NCBI RefSeq assembly: GCF_000439435.1
Contig: NC_021846.1
Coordinates: forward strand, 248,001 to 312,000
Length of the DNA: 64,000 nt
Reading direction: 5' to 3'
From: Spiroplasma taiwanense CT-1
Lineage (GTDB): Bacteria > Bacillota_I > Bacilli_A > Mycoplasmatales > Mycoplasmataceae
A program made the translations under genes and the position numbers. The notes beneath the pieces were generated by a model, which worked only from the letters and a program-made list of their open reading frames with translations, searched no databases and had not been told where the DNA came from. Positions within the stretch are counted from its first letter, which is position 1, and every line of letters starts with the position of its first letter. Positions 1 through 11,023 of the stretch are shown here, one piece after another.

Positions 1-138
1 GGTAAATTAAAAAGAGGTCAAGCTTATAGATCACACTTAGCACAAAATAAAACAACAAAACAAAAAAGACATTTAAAAAAGGCAACTTTTGTATCTGCAG
101 GAGATATGAAACGTCTAAAAGGATTATTACAAAATTAA
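1..138 (+). CDS. rpmI: 50S ribosomal protein L35, C-terminal part
   Basis: The last 45 codons of a gene entering from the left edge. The product is a short, very basic protein (segments [12 protein letters not shown] and [19 protein letters not shown]), the usual L35 tail. L35 is a small protein of the large ribosomal subunit. The start codon lies outside the window. It sits 16 bases before rplT, the normal infC-rpmI-rplT order of Firmicutes and mollicutes; infC and any L20-type leader would be off the window. Confidence 0.93.
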   Translation, partial: GKLKRGQAYRSHLAQNKTTKQKRHLKKATFVSAGDMKRLKGLLQN

Positions 139-154
139 TAAGGAGTAGAACACT

Positions 155-520
155 ATGGCAAGAGTAAAATTTGGTAAAGTAACAAGAGCAAGAAGAAAGC
201 GTTGAATTAAACGTGCAAAAGGTTACTATGGAACTAAAAAGACAAATTTCAAAAAAGCACATGAACAAGTAGTACGTTCTATGGCTTATGCATTTGTAGG
301 ACGTAAATTGAAGAAACGTGATTTTAGAAAATTATGAATTATTCGTATAAATGCAGCAGTTAGACCATTAGGATTAAGTTATTCAAAGTTTATGAATGGT
401 TTAAAACTTGCAGGAATTGAAATAAATAGAAAAATGCTTTCTGAATTAGCAATTCACGAACCAAAACAGTTTGAAGCATTAGTTGAAACATCAAAAAAAT
501 CATTAGATAGCAAAAAATAA
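155..520 (+). CDS. rplT: 50S ribosomal protein L20
   Basis: A 121-residue protein, close to the usual length of about 117. The N-terminus [15 protein letters not shown] is the typical basic tail, followed by the KRAKGYYG segment. L20 is needed early in assembly of the 50S subunit and in many Firmicutes represses its own operon. Two TGA codons are read as Trp in conserved positions (RRKRWIKRAK; DFRKLWIIR), which supports code 4. An AAGGAG ribosome binding site precedes the ATG. The gene ends the rpmI-rplT operon just before a strong hairpin. Confidence 0.97.
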
Positions 521-531
521 TAAATAAAGTT

Positions 532-569
532 AAAAAATCTACACACTATTTGAATGTGTAGATTTTTTT
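532..569 (+). terminator. Rho-independent terminator after rplT
   Basis: Inverted repeat AAATCTACACA / TGTGTAGATTT followed by a T-run, directly after the rplT stop. Confidence 0.85.
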
Positions 570-595
570 AATATAATAATTAAAAGAGGTTTTTT

Positions 596-925
596 ATGGC
601 AAAAATTTTAGATAATAATGAAATAGAATTTTCATCAATTGATATTGAATCGGCTTGAAATAATTCACCAAAGCTAATTAATAAAGAAATTGATCAATTT
701 AGAATGTGTTTTATATGTAAATTTATAATGAATAAAAAAGATTTTAATAATGGAGAATTTGGATGAGTAGTTGATTTTGTAAATTTAAAAAAAATTACTT
801 TTGAGACAAGTAATTTTATAGCAATCCATTCTGTTTGTTTAGACTTAAGGCCAAATGAAAATTGTAGTAAAGTTTTAAAAAAAGTAAATTCAATTAAATG
901 AGCATTTAATGAAGAAAATAACTAA
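596..925 (+). CDS. Small Cys-containing hypothetical protein
   Basis: A 109-residue reading frame with three TGA (Trp) codons, preceded by AGAGG. I do not recognise the family. The protein has a CFIC pair near residues 38-41 and two more cysteines (HSVCLDLRPNENC) near 80-90, an arrangement that could hold a metal but has no clear zinc-finger spacing. No signal peptide or membrane segment is visible. Its stop codon directly abuts the stop of the convergent trpS. Coding is supported by even codon use and the preceding binding site; the function is unknown. Confidence 0.75.
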
Positions 926-1942
926 TTATTTTCTCTTATAGTTTAATCCAGTTAAATTCAAAACCTTAGTTAATTTTTTTCTTGCAATATTTTGTGCTTT
1001 TTGAGCTCCATCTTCTAATCATTTATCTATTTCTTCAGAATTTAATAATTTATTATACTTTATTTGAATTTTTTCAAGTAATTCTACAACAACTTCGGTC
1101 ACTTTTTCTTTTAAAAACCCATAATCCTTATTTTTAAAAATTTCTTCAGCAGTTTCCAAGTTAATATTTTTTAGAGAAGCAAAAATTGTAATTAAATTAC
1201 TAATTCCTGGTTTTTTTTCGGTATCAAATTTAATAACATTTTCTGAATCTGTTACTGCTGACTTAATTTTATTTTTTACTTCATTAATATTATCAAGAAG
1301 TCCAATAAAACTTTTGGGATTATTTGACGATTTTGACATTTTTTTTTCAGGATTTTGTAAATCCATAATTTTAGAACCAATTTTTGGAGTATATTCTTCT
1401 GGAATTGTAAACATTTCTCCATATTTATTATTCATTCTTTCAGCAATATTTCTTGCTAATTCAATATGTTGTTTTTGGTCTTTTCCTACTGGTACAAATT
1501 GTGCGTCATATAATAAAATATCTGCAGCCATTAATGCTGGATAAACTAATAAACCTGTTGGTATAAATTGTGTACCGTTATCTAATTTTAAATTATTTGT
1601 TTTATCTTTAAATTGAGTCATTCTTTGCAATTCACCTAAAGTTGTATTGCAAGTAAGTATTCAACCTAGTTCGGTATGTTCTAACACATCACTTTGAACA
1701 AAAACAGTAGCTTTTGATGGCTCTATGCCACACGCAAAATAAAGTGCAACCATACTTTTAATATTTTTTCTTAAGATTTCTTTTTCAATTGGTTTTGTAA
1801 TACCATGAAGATTTGCAACAAAAATATACATTTCAAACTCATCTTGTAAGGCAACAAAGTTTTTCATTGCCCCAATATAATTTCCTAATGTCATCGTACC
1901 AGTTGTTGTTATTCCAGAAACCATTCTTTTTTTATCTGACAT
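926..1942 (-). CDS. trpS: Tryptophanyl-tRNA synthetase
   Basis: A 338-residue class I aminoacyl-tRNA synthetase that charges tRNA-Trp. The N-terminus carries the HIGH-like motif as TMTLGNYIG (residues about 16-24), and the KMSKS loop is intact as KKMSKSSNNP near residue 200. The length matches bacterial TrpS. In a code-4 organism this enzyme must serve both the UGG-reading and UGA-reading tRNA-Trp; neither tRNA lies in this window. An AAGGAG site precedes the ATG and a TATAAT box lies upstream at 1970-1975 on the minus strand. It is divergent from nadK. Confidence 0.97.
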
Positions 1943-1969
1943 ATTTTAACTCCTTAATTTACAAGTAAT

Positions 1970-1975
1970 ATTATA
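1970..1975 (-). promoter_or_regulatory. Putative -10 box for trpS
   Basis: Perfect TATAAT on the minus strand, 28 bases upstream of the trpS ATG in a short divergent intergenic region. No T-box leader is visible: the 5' UTR would be only about 20 nt. Confidence 0.5.
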
Positions 1976-2039
1976 CAATTTTTATTTATTTTTAAATAAA
2001 AAATAAGTAAAATAAAATTATGTTAAAGGTGGAGTAGTT

Positions 2040-2846
2040 ATGCTTTCATTTAATATAGTTAAAAATGATTATAAAACCACAATTCAATCAATTTCTGATT
2101 TTAAAGATAAATTAATTAAAAGAGGTTGAATTTTAAAAGAAAAAAATCCTCAGTTCGTTTTTATTTTTGGTGGAGATGGAACTTTTTTAAAAGCAATTTC
2201 CTTATATAAAAAACAAATTGATGATGTTTTTTTTGTACCCTTTAAATCTGGAGGAATTGGTTATTATACTAATAAAAATAGAATTGATGAATTTGATTTA
2301 ACATTAGATTTAATAGAAAATAATACTTTTTCAATTGATAAATTTGAATTATTGGAAGTTCAAAATAATGGAGATAGTTATTTAGTTGCAAATGAATTAA
2401 AAATTTTAAATGAAAAATCAGCGCTTTATATTGAAATATTCATTAATGATGAATTTTTAGAAAAATTTCATGGAACTGGACTTGTAATTTCAACTTCAAA
2501 TGGAAGTACAGGTTATATGAAATCAGCTGGAGGAGCAATAATTTTACCAAAAAATAGTAAAATTTTTCAAATGCAAGAATTAATTCCAGTTAGTACAAAT
2601 AAATTTAGAACTTTAAATGCTCCTTTAATTTTAAATGATAGTCATTTTTTAACTTTAAAATTGGAAGAGAAATCAAAAGAAATAATGATTATTGATACTA
2701 TTGAAGTACCGATTATTGATAAGTATATAAGTATAAAAGTTTCAAATAAAATTATTAAAGTAATAACAAGTTTAGAAGGTAAAAAAAATAGTAAAGTTGA
2801 AATATTAAGAGATATCTTTATTAAAGATAAGGAAATTATTGAATAA
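2040..2846 (+). CDS. nadK: NAD kinase
   Basis: A 268-residue NAD kinase, which phosphorylates NAD to NADP using ATP or polyphosphate. The family's GGDGT motif appears as FGGDGTFLKA near residue 44-53, and the second conserved region as STSNGSTGYMKSAGG near 160. Length is typical for the small bacterial enzymes. GGTGGAG precedes the ATG. The stop codon overlaps the start of the next gene by one base (TAATG), so the two are translationally coupled. Confidence 0.93.
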
Positions 2847-3208
2847 TGGTAACAACAGTTTTAATATTAGTTGCTATTTTATTTGTTGTTTGTTCAATAA
2901 CTTTATTAATCTATATTTCAACTAGAAAAATTGTAATTCAAAAAAACTCATTAGATAAGTTAGAAAACATTCCTTCAGTTTTTACTTTTAAAAATATAGT
3001 CAAAGCTTTAGGTGGTTTTGAAAATATAGTAGAAGTTAAAGATAAAAAAGTAAAAATAGTTGTTCTTTCTTTAATCAATAAAAAACATTTAAAAATTTTG
3101 GGAATTAAATGAACTTTAGAAGAAGATTTTATTTTAATGTCTGTAACTGGTTTTAATTTAAATTTATTTTTATTAAAACTTGAAAGAGAACTAAAAAATT
3201 TTAAATAA
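2846..3208 (+). CDS. Membrane-anchored PTS EIIB-like protein lacking the active cysteine
   Basis: A 120-residue protein with an N-terminal membrane segment (residues about 2-26) followed by a domain resembling glucose-family PTS EIIB (FKNIVKALGGFENIVEV, then KHLKILGIK). In true EIIB the phosphorylated Cys follows shortly after this segment within a C-x-T-R-L stretch; here the equivalent positions read KDKKVKIVVL and contain no Cys, so phosphotransfer by the usual route is not possible. No EIIC is fused or adjacent. It is coupled to nadK by a one-base overlap. The fold assignment is by motif only; regulation or scaffolding is speculation. Confidence 0.7.
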
Positions 3209-3212
3209 TATT

Positions 3213-3247
3213 AAAAAACAACTTTCAATTTAAAAGTTGTTTTTATT
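3213..3247 (+). terminator. Terminator after the EIIB-like gene
   Basis: Hairpin AACAACTTT / AAAGTTGTT with a T-rich tail, in the 40-base gap before the convergent rhodanese gene; could work in both directions. Confidence 0.75.
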
Positions 3248-3248
3248 T

Positions 3249-3551
3249 TTACTTTATCTTTTTATAGTATTTATAAACACCACCAGATAAAGTTCTTGCA
3301 TTATAACCATGATCTAATAAGAATTGTGCAGTTTGCCCACTTCTATTTCCGGCATTACATACTGTAATAATTGGTTTATTATTTGGATTAAATTTTTCCA
3401 AATAATAATCATAATTTGAGATAAAATCACTATATTCAATATTTGTAGCTCAACTAAAATGTGGTAAAGTTTGAAATTCTCTTTTTGTTCTTACATCAAG
3501 TGTAAAGACTTCCTCTTTTATTTCAAAATATTCTTCTGGTTGGATATCCAT
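3249..3551 (-). CDS. Single-domain rhodanese (sulfurtransferase)
   Basis: A 100-residue rhodanese. The catalytic loop CNAGNRSG (within ITVCNAGNRSGQTA) holds the active Cys with the C-x-x-G-x-R arrangement of sulfurtransferases, and the first half has the expected LDVRTKREF segment. Such proteins move sulfane sulfur to acceptors in thiolation or detoxification. The length is that of a single-domain cytoplasmic form with no signal peptide. It is transcribed towards the EIIB-like gene and away from the RNase J paralogue. The start rests on ATG with a weak AGAAGTGA site. Confidence 0.88.
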
Positions 3552-3762
3552 TTTTTCACTTCTTTCATTCAAGTTTATTTTATAGTTAATTCACTTTTTT
3601 TAAAAGAATTTTTAAATATTTCTTATCTAAATTACTTTTTTTTTGGAATTAAATAAATTATAATAAAAAAGTAATTAATTCTGATTTAATCATGACCTTT
3701 TAAGAATGATTGAAAAATAAATATAATTAGATAATATTTTTGAAAAAGATAGGAGAAATAAT

Positions 3763-5478
3763 ATGGCAGAAATTAAATTTATGGCCCTTGGTGGTCAAGA
3801 CGAAAGAGGAAAAAATATTTTTATTATCAATATTAATGAAGAACTATTCATATTTGACGCAGGTATTAAATTTCCAGAAAAAAGTGTTTTGGGAATTGAT
3901 GTAATAATACCTAGTTTTGAATATTTAAAAAGTAATGTTAAAAAAATTAAGGGAATATTTTTATCAAATCCAAGCTCAAATAATGCAGGTGCTATTAGTT
4001 ATATTCTGCGTGAAATGGATATACCAGTTTATTGCAATGAACTAACATCAACATTATTGAAGTATAGAAATTTGAAATATAGAATTAAAAATAGAGATAA
4101 TAATTTTAAAATTATTAATGATAAAGATATTATAAAATTTGGAAATATTAGTATTGAAGCATTTAGAACAACTGCAAGTTTTCCAGAATCATATGGATAT
4201 GCAGTTCATACTACTGATGGAACTATTGTTTATGTTGGTGATTATATAATTGATGGTAATGAACAAGCAAACTTTTCAACAGATATGAAGCATTTAACAC
4301 AAATTTCAAAAAAAGGCGTATTAACTTTAATTAGTGATGCAGAATATGCTTCCAGAATAGGTTATACTGTACCAAATCATAAAATTGAAAAATATATTTC
4401 AGCTCCAATGAAAGATAAAAAAAGAAGATTAATTATTGGAATGTTTGAAGAGGATGTTTTTAAATTATTTGAAATAATTAAACAAGCAAAACAAAATGAA
4501 AGAAAAATTGCAATTTATGGAAAAACAATTGTAAAAGTTGTTGAATCAAAAATTATTCAACAAAGTATACAAATTAGTAAAGATGATATTTTTTCTCTTG
4601 AAGAATTTATGAAGTCAAATGATGGAATATTATTAATTACTGGAGCTGGAGACTTATTATACTCAAGACTTGCAAAAATAACAGCAGGAAATGATGAAAT
4701 AATAGAATTTACTGAAAACGATACTATAATTTTGGCAACTCCCCCTGCAGCTGGTGTTGAAAAAAGACATGCAGAAATTTTAGATGAACTTGCAAGAAGT
4801 AATGCAAAATTAATTTCTTTAAGTGATAGAAATATTTGATCAATGAGAGCAAGTTATGAAGACATTAAATTAATGACAAGGATTATGAAACCTAAAAGTT
4901 TTATTCCAATTAAAGGTTTATATAAAGACTTTTTAAATGCTGAAAGAGCAGCAATTGAAGCAGGAGTTTCAAAAGAACATATTCAATTAATAAATAATGG
5001 TCAAGTATTAAAAATTTCCAATTCTGGAAAATTAGTAATTTCAACAGAAGTTGTTAAAACTGCTGATGTATATGTTGATGGTATTGGAGTTGGGGATATT
5101 GGAGCTGTAGTTTTAAATGAAAGAAAGCAACTAGCAACTGATGGCGCTGTTATTATTGGAGCAAACATTAATGAAAAAACTAAGGATTTAATTTCATTAA
5201 TTGATATTCAAATGCGTGGAGTAATTTATATAACTGATGAAAATCCAATTTTTAAACTTATGCAAAAATATATTGTAGATATTCTTGAAAAACATAAATT
5301 GCAAATAAAAGAAAATCCAAAATCATTTGATATTAATATTATTAAAAAGGAAATTATTTCAAAAATAAGAACTACTTTAAAACAAGAAACAGGTAAACAA
5401 CCAATAGTGCTTGTAGTTATCAATGAAATAGGTAGTTTTGCTTATCAACCAAAGAATAATAAAATAAAAAACTCATAG
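3763..5478 (+). CDS. RNase J-family paralogue without its metal-binding residues
   Basis: A 571-residue protein colinear with RNase J: N-terminus ALGGQDERGKNIFIIN, then DAGIKFPE and GIDVIIP, the beta-CASP domain and the C-terminal domain (DVYVDGIGVGDIG). One TGA (4840-4842) is read as Trp. RNase J uses an HxHxDH motif to bind two zinc ions; here that segment is LSNPSSNNAG. The later histidines are also gone: RTTASFPES for RTTHS-type, and PIKGLYK for PIHGEYR-type. Only the Asp in VGDY remains. It is probably a catalytically dead J2-type partner of an active RNase J encoded elsewhere, or an RNA-binding scaffold. Confidence 0.88.
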
Positions 5479-5504
5479 TAACTAAAATAACTATGAGTTT
5501 TTTA
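5465..5504 (+). terminator. Terminator overlapping the end of the RNase J paralogue
   Basis: Stem AAAAACTCATAGT / ACTATGAGTTTTTT; the left arm includes the last codons and the TAG stop. Confidence 0.85.
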
Positions 5505-5572
5505 AATATATGTAAATAAAGTAAAATATATATTAAAATCATAAAGTAAGGCAATAAAAATAAGGTGATAAT

Positions 5573-8545
5573 ATGAACGATTATAATGGGCAAAATAATA
5601 ATTCAAAAGATAATGATAGAACTATTGCTTTTACTGTCCAAAAAAAAGAAAGAAAAGCAGATTCAATTTCTTGAATAGTAACAGCATTAATTTTATTTTT
5701 TATTAATGTTATGTCAGTAGGAAGAATAACAATTGTTGGACAATTCATTGACGATATTTTATTTACATTACCATTTGGTTGATTTAAATATTTTTTATAT
5801 CTACTTTTTTTTATTTTGGATTTCTCTATTTATTTTGGGATCAAATTTAATCCTAAAAAAAGATTTATTGCAATGGTAATTATTACCTGATTTGTAATGT
5901 GTTGATTGATAAGTTCGATACTTTTTATTGTAGCAAATTTAACAAATTCAACTGATTTTAATATTGAAAATGTTTGGTCAAATTCAATTTTAAAAGATTC
6001 AATAGTTTCTTATGTTAATAATTGATATTCACATTCACTTTGAAAAACTACAGGTGATTTTATAATTGCTGCTCCTGAAAGTTATTTTACTTTATGAGCA
6101 GGTGGAGGTATGATTGGGACAGTATTGGCAGGAATATCTTCATATACTTCAATTTATGGAGGACTAGTAATTTGTCTTTTTTTCTTTTTTATAAATATGT
6201 TATGAATTTTTACAGGAGATCCATTTTTTATATTTAAACCAAAGAACAAAAGAATTGGTAAAAGGTTAAGAATTTTATCTTTAAAACAAAAAAATCCACT
6301 TTTATATCAAAATCAAAAAAGACATAATAATTATAAGAGTATTTTTAAAATTATAAATGTGAGTGATGATGATACTTTCGATGAAAAACAAATTTTAGCA
6401 TCAATGAAGGAATCAGATATTACAATTGAATTACCAAGTTATAATAAACATTATAACTATAATATTTATGATGATGTAAAAGAAGATTTTTATCATGATA
6501 ATTTTGAATCAAATTTTTTTGATGAAAATCAATTTAGTAATGATCACCAAAATCAAAGTTTAAATAATTCTAACTTGGATTTTTATAACCAAAATAAAGG
6601 CTATATTGAAAGTAATAGAGGATTTAGTAAAGTAACAGAATTTGATCATGATCAAAAAATATATGAAGCTCAAGAAAGAGTTGCCAATAATTTACAGAAA
6701 CAAGAAAGCCAAAATTATGTTCCAAGAAGATCTCGATTATTTGAAAATGATTTACCTGCAGAAAGTAAATATGGACAAATTAGTACTGAGGAGGCAAGAA
6801 AGGAATTTGAAAAGGAATCTTCTGTTACACCTTTTGGTGCAAATGGTAAAACACAAGAAATTATTTCTTCAAAATTAAATAAAGATAAGAAAAATTCAAC
6901 TTTAAATAATCAAATTACATTGGAGCAATTTATTAATGAAGTTGAGCAAGAAAAACAATTAGAAAAAAGATATGAAAATTTTCAAGATTATACTTCACCA
7001 ATGCAAGATAATTTTGCAAAAACTATTATTAATAATTCAAATAATAATTTTTATTCACGAAGTCAAAATAATAGAACCATTGAAGTTAATACTTCAAAAG
7101 CAATTGAAAAAGAACAATATGTTAATCTTGGTTATCAACTTCCATCAATTGATATATTAAATCCTGATTTAAATAATGAAAAAGATCAAATTGAGTTAAA
7201 AACACAAGCTGATTTAAAAGCAACAACAATTACAAATACTTTTAATCAATTTGGTGTAAAAGCAACCGTTAATCATATGAATATTGGACCAAGTGTAACT
7301 AAATTTGAAATTCTTCCAGCACCTGGTACAAAAGTTAATAGTATTACTTCACTAGAAAATGACTTAAAATTAGCTCTTGCAAATCAAAATGTTAGAATTG
7401 AAGCACCAATTCAAGGGAAAGCTGCAGTTGGAATTGAAGTTCCAAATGATAAATCCTTAGTGGTACCTTTAAGAAGTGTTATAGAGAAAACTCCAATTCA
7501 AAAAATGAATTCAAAGTTATTATTTGCAATTGGTAAAACAGTTACAGGAGATTTACTATTTGGAGAATTGGATAAAATGCCTCACTTATTAGTTGCTGGT
7601 TCAACAGGGAGTGGAAAATCTGTTATGATTAATGGAATTATTTCATCAATTTTAATGAGAGCAAAACCACATGAAGTAAAATTTTTAATGGTAGATCCAA
7701 AAAAAGTGGAATTATCAATTTATTCTTCAATTCCACATTTACTAGCTCCAGTAATAAGTGATATGAATATTGCAAATAATGCACTTAAAAAAGTAATTAA
7801 TGAAATGGAAAGACGTTATGCATTATTTACTCAACATAGTGTAAAAAATATTGACGGATATAATTCAAAACAAAAAAAACCTTCAACTAAATTGCCCTAT
7901 TATGTAATTATTATTGATGAATTGGCAGATTTGATGATGACAGCAAATAAAAGAGATGTTGAAGATTCAATTATGAGATTAACTCAAATGGCTAGAGCAG
8001 CAGGTATACATTTAATTGTGGCAACTCAAAGACCCTCAACAGACGTTTTAACTGGTGTTATTAAGTCAAATATTCCAACGAGAATAGCTTTTGCTGTTGC
8101 TTCATCAATTGATTCTAGAACAATTTTGGATTCAACAGGAGCTGAAAAATTAATTGGAAGAGGAGATTTATTATATATGCCACCTGGAAGTTCTTCATTA
8201 ACAAGGGCACAAGGAGCATATATTAGTGATGATGAAATTGAAAAATTAGTTAAATATTGTTCAAATCAACAACAACAAATTTTTGATGAAGAATTTATGA
8301 GATCAAATGATGAAATTCAAAATAATTACACTCAATCAGGCAATAAAGATTCAATGTTGGAAGAAATAAAATTATTTGTAATAAAAGAACAAAAAGCATC
8401 AACTAGTTTAATTCAAAGAAGATTTAGTATTGGGTATAATCGTGCAGCAAAAATTATTGATGAATTAGAAGAAAATGGAGTTATTGGTCCTCAAAATGGT
8501 GCAAAGCCAAGAGAAGTTTTTATTAAAAATGAAGACATTTATTAA
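5573..8545 (+). CDS. ftsK: DNA translocase FtsK/SpoIIIE
   Basis: A 990-residue FtsK. The N-terminus (about residues 30-225) has four to five membrane segments; residues 260-500 are a low-complexity Asn/Gln/Glu-rich linker. The motor domain follows with Walker A GSTGSGKS and Walker B VIIIDELADLM, then the RecA-like signature QMARAAGIHLIVATQRPS. The last 65 residues form the gamma winged helix (QRRFSIGYNRAAKIIDELEENG) that reads polar chromosome motifs. The protein pumps chromosomal DNA through the closing septum and helps resolve dimers. AAGGTGA precedes the ATG. It stands alone between two terminators. Confidence 0.95.
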
Positions 8546-8575
8546 AATCAGTTCTTAACTGATTTTTATTTTTAA
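8543..8575 (+). terminator. Terminator after ftsK
   Basis: Stem AAAATCAGTT / AACTGATTTTTATTTTT directly at the ftsK stop. Confidence 0.85.
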
Positions 8576-8613
8576 AATACCATATATAATTAAATATAAG
8601 GAAATAGATTCAA

Positions 8614-10371
8614 ATGGAAGAAATAATTAGTAATTTGCCACAAAAACCTGGGTGTTATTTATTTAAGAATAAATTGAATAAAATAATTTATGTTGGTAAA
8701 GCCAAAAATCTTAAAAAAAGAATATTGAGTTATTTTAATAAGGCTCATAATTTTAAAACAACAAAATTAGTAAGAGAAATTTTTGATTTAGAAGTAATAA
8801 TTACTGATAATGAAAAAGAGTCTTTAATTTTGGAACAAAATTTAATTAAAAAATATAAACCGCGATATAATATTGTTTTAAATGATGATAAAAAATACCC
8901 ATATATAGCAATTACAAATCAAAAAGATCCAACGTATATTTATACTAGAAATTTTGATGAAAAAAACTTAATTTCTTTTGGTCCACTTCCAGATGGAACT
9001 AGTGCAAGAAATATTTTAAAAGCACTTGAAAGAATTTATCCTTTGAGGAGATGCAAGGGGAATTTAAAAAAACCTTGCATTCATTATCATATTGAGCAAT
9101 GCTCTGGTGCTTGTTTTAAAAATGTAGATAAGAAATACTATGATAATCAAATAGAAAAAATTAAGAATGTATTTGAAATTAAAAATGATGAATTTAAAAA
9201 GAAATTGGAAGAAAAAATGTTTATTGCTGCTGAAAATTTACAATTTGAAGAAGCACAAAGAATAAAAGAAATTATTAATCATTTAGATTTTTCAATAACA
9301 CAACAGTTTGTTGATTTTAATGATAATTTAAATAGAGATATCTTTAACTATTATGAGTTTGAAAAAAAATTATGTTTTGCTGTATTATTTTATAGAAGTG
9401 GTAAATTAATAATGAAAGATCAAATCGTTTTAGAAAATGAAAATAATCAAATAATTGAATTATTTGAAAGTTTTGTTACACAAATTTACTCTAAAAATAT
9501 GCTTCCTGATTATATTGTTATTCCAGAAATATTTAAAGAGAGCTCTCTAAAACTATTATTTTTTGACAAATTAACTTTTGAAGATACTATAGTAAATAAA
9601 AATTTATTGCAATTGGCAAAACAAAATGCTGAGGAATATTTAAAGCAAAATCAAATATATAAAAATCAAATTTCATTAACTAGAGATGAATTACTTGAAA
9701 AATTACAAAAAACTTTAAACTTAAAAACTTACCCATATCATATTGAAATGTTTGATGTTGCAAATATTTTAGATGAATTTGTAACTGGAGCTATGGTAGT
9801 ATTTAAAGGTGGGCAACCAAGTTTTAATGATTTTAGAAAATATAATATTGCAATTGATCATGCAAGTGATTATCATAGAATGCAAAATATGATTTATAGA
9901 CGATATCAAAAAGACTTAAACAATTTTTCAAATTTACCAGATTTAATAATAATGGATGGTGGAAAAATTCAAATTTCAGCAGCTAAATCACAATTAGAAC
10001 TATTGGATTTAAATATTGAAATAATTGGTTTAGTTAAAAATGAAAAACATAAAACAGATTATATTTTGAATTCTAATTTAGAAGAAGTAAGACTAGAAAA
10101 AAATGATGAGATATTTAAATTTTTAGAATTAATTCAAAATAGAGTTCATAATTTTGCAATTACGGGTTTTAGAAATAGACAAGCAAAAGCAATTATAAAT
10201 GATGAACTCATTACTATTCCTGGAATTGGTAAAAAAACGATTGAAAAAATAAATGAAGCTTTTCCAAATAGAAAAGACTTATTTAATGCAAAAAAAGAAG
10301 AACTTGGGAAAATTATTAAAAATAATGAAGTTTTATCAAATTTAATTAATTATTTTAATTTAAAAGAATAA
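8614..10371 (+). CDS. uvrC: Excinuclease ABC subunit C
   Basis: A 585-residue UvrC, the dual-incision nuclease of nucleotide excision repair. Order of domains: GIY-YIG nuclease (residues about 10-90, PGCYLFKN and IIYVGKAKNLKKR), a Cys-rich region (RRCKGNLKKPCIHYHIEQCSG-type spacing), a UVR motif near 200 (AAENLQFEEAQRIKE), the RNase H-like C-terminal nuclease (IEMFDVANILDEF, IIMDGGKIQ) and a C-terminal helix-hairpin-helix (ITIPGIGKKTIEKI). All are intact. It shows that excision repair is kept even though several other repair genes here are broken. Confidence 0.96.
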   Translation: MEEIISNLPQKPGCYLFKNKLNKIIYVGKAKNLKKRILSYFNKAHNFKTTKLVREIFDLEVIITDNEKESLILEQNLIKKYKPRYNIVLNDDKKYPYIAITNQKDPTYIYTRNFDEKNLISFGPLPDGTSARNILKALERIYPLRRCKGNLKKPCIHYHIEQCSGACFKNVDKKYYDNQIEKIKNVFEIKNDEFKKKLEEKMFIAAENLQFEEAQRIKEIINHLDFSITQQFVDFNDNLNRDIFNYYEFEKKLCFAVLFYRSGKLIMKDQIVLENENNQIIELFESFVTQIYSKNMLPDYIVIPEIFKESSLKLLFFDKLTFEDTIVNKNLLQLAKQNAEEYLKQNQIYKNQISLTRDELLEKLQKTLNLKTYPYHIEMFDVANILDEFVTGAMVVFKGGQPSFNDFRKYNIAIDHASDYHRMQNMIYRRYQKDLNNFSNLPDLIIMDGGKIQISAAKSQLELLDLNIEIIGLVKNEKHKTDYILNSNLEEVRLEKNDEIFKFLELIQNRVHNFAITGFRNRQAKAIINDELITIPGIGKKTIEKINEAFPNRKDLFNAKKEELGKIIKNNEVLSNLINYFNLKE

Positions 10372-10418
10372 TTTTATTTTTTTATATAAAATAACTAATG
10401 AAAAATAAAGGAAAAAAA

Positions 10419-10934
10419 ATGTATTTAAGAAAAGCAACAATTCAAGATTTTAAAAAAGTTATTGAATTATTAAATAAATCTATAAATTTATTAAAAAGTG
10501 AAAATATTGATCAATGACAAGATAATATGCCAAATGAGGATACTTTTAAAGAAGATATTGAAAAACAAAGATTATACGTTTTAGTTTTTGATGGTCAAGT
10601 TGTTGGTATGGCAACAATTCATGAAGAAATTGAAGAGAGTTATGAAAATTTAAATTCTGGTAAGTGAATTAATGATGATAGATATGCAACAATTCATAGA
10701 TTTTCAGTTGATACTGATTTTTCTGGTAAAAAATTTGGGAACTTTTTATTTGCATGTTTAATTTCAGTGGCAGTAAGTAAAGGTTTTAAAACTATAAAAA
10801 TAGATACACATAAAGATAATTTAAGAATGCAGTATTTGATTCAAAAAAATGATTTTAAATATTGTGGTAATTTTTATATTGATGGAGTAAATGATGAAAA
10901 AAATTTTAGATTAGCTTATCAATGAGTAATTTAA
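10419..10934 (+). CDS. GNAT-family N-acetyltransferase
   Basis: A 171-residue acetyltransferase. The N-terminus YLRKATIQDFKKVIELL and the acetyl-CoA region IHRFSVDTDFSGKKFGNFLF (with the expected V..D..G/G-x-G loop, here GKKFGN) followed by a GFKTIKIDTHKDNLRMQ stretch fit GNAT proteins. The substrate cannot be read from sequence. Three TGA codons encode Trp. It follows uvrC by 47 bases with a GGAAAAAAAATG start and may share its transcript, as no terminator is visible between them. Confidence 0.85.
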
Positions 10935-11023
10935 AATTATTTTTAATAATTATAAACATTTTTTTTTATTTATTTTTATATATAAACAATGTATAATAAC
11001 AAAGTTAAATAAAGGGGACAATT

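Noticed and set aside
3471-3656. Plus-strand 61-codon frame rich in Phe and Ile
   Set aside because: Antisense to the rhodanese gene and the promoter region behind it; low-complexity composition.
4840-4842. Apparent stop TGA inside the RNase J paralogue and many similar splits (trpS, ispG, der, recA, rny)
   Set aside because: These are Trp codons under genetic code 4, not frame breaks; conserved Trp positions match.
5226-5423. Minus-strand 65-codon frame
   Set aside because: Antisense to the RNase J paralogue; shadow of coding composition.
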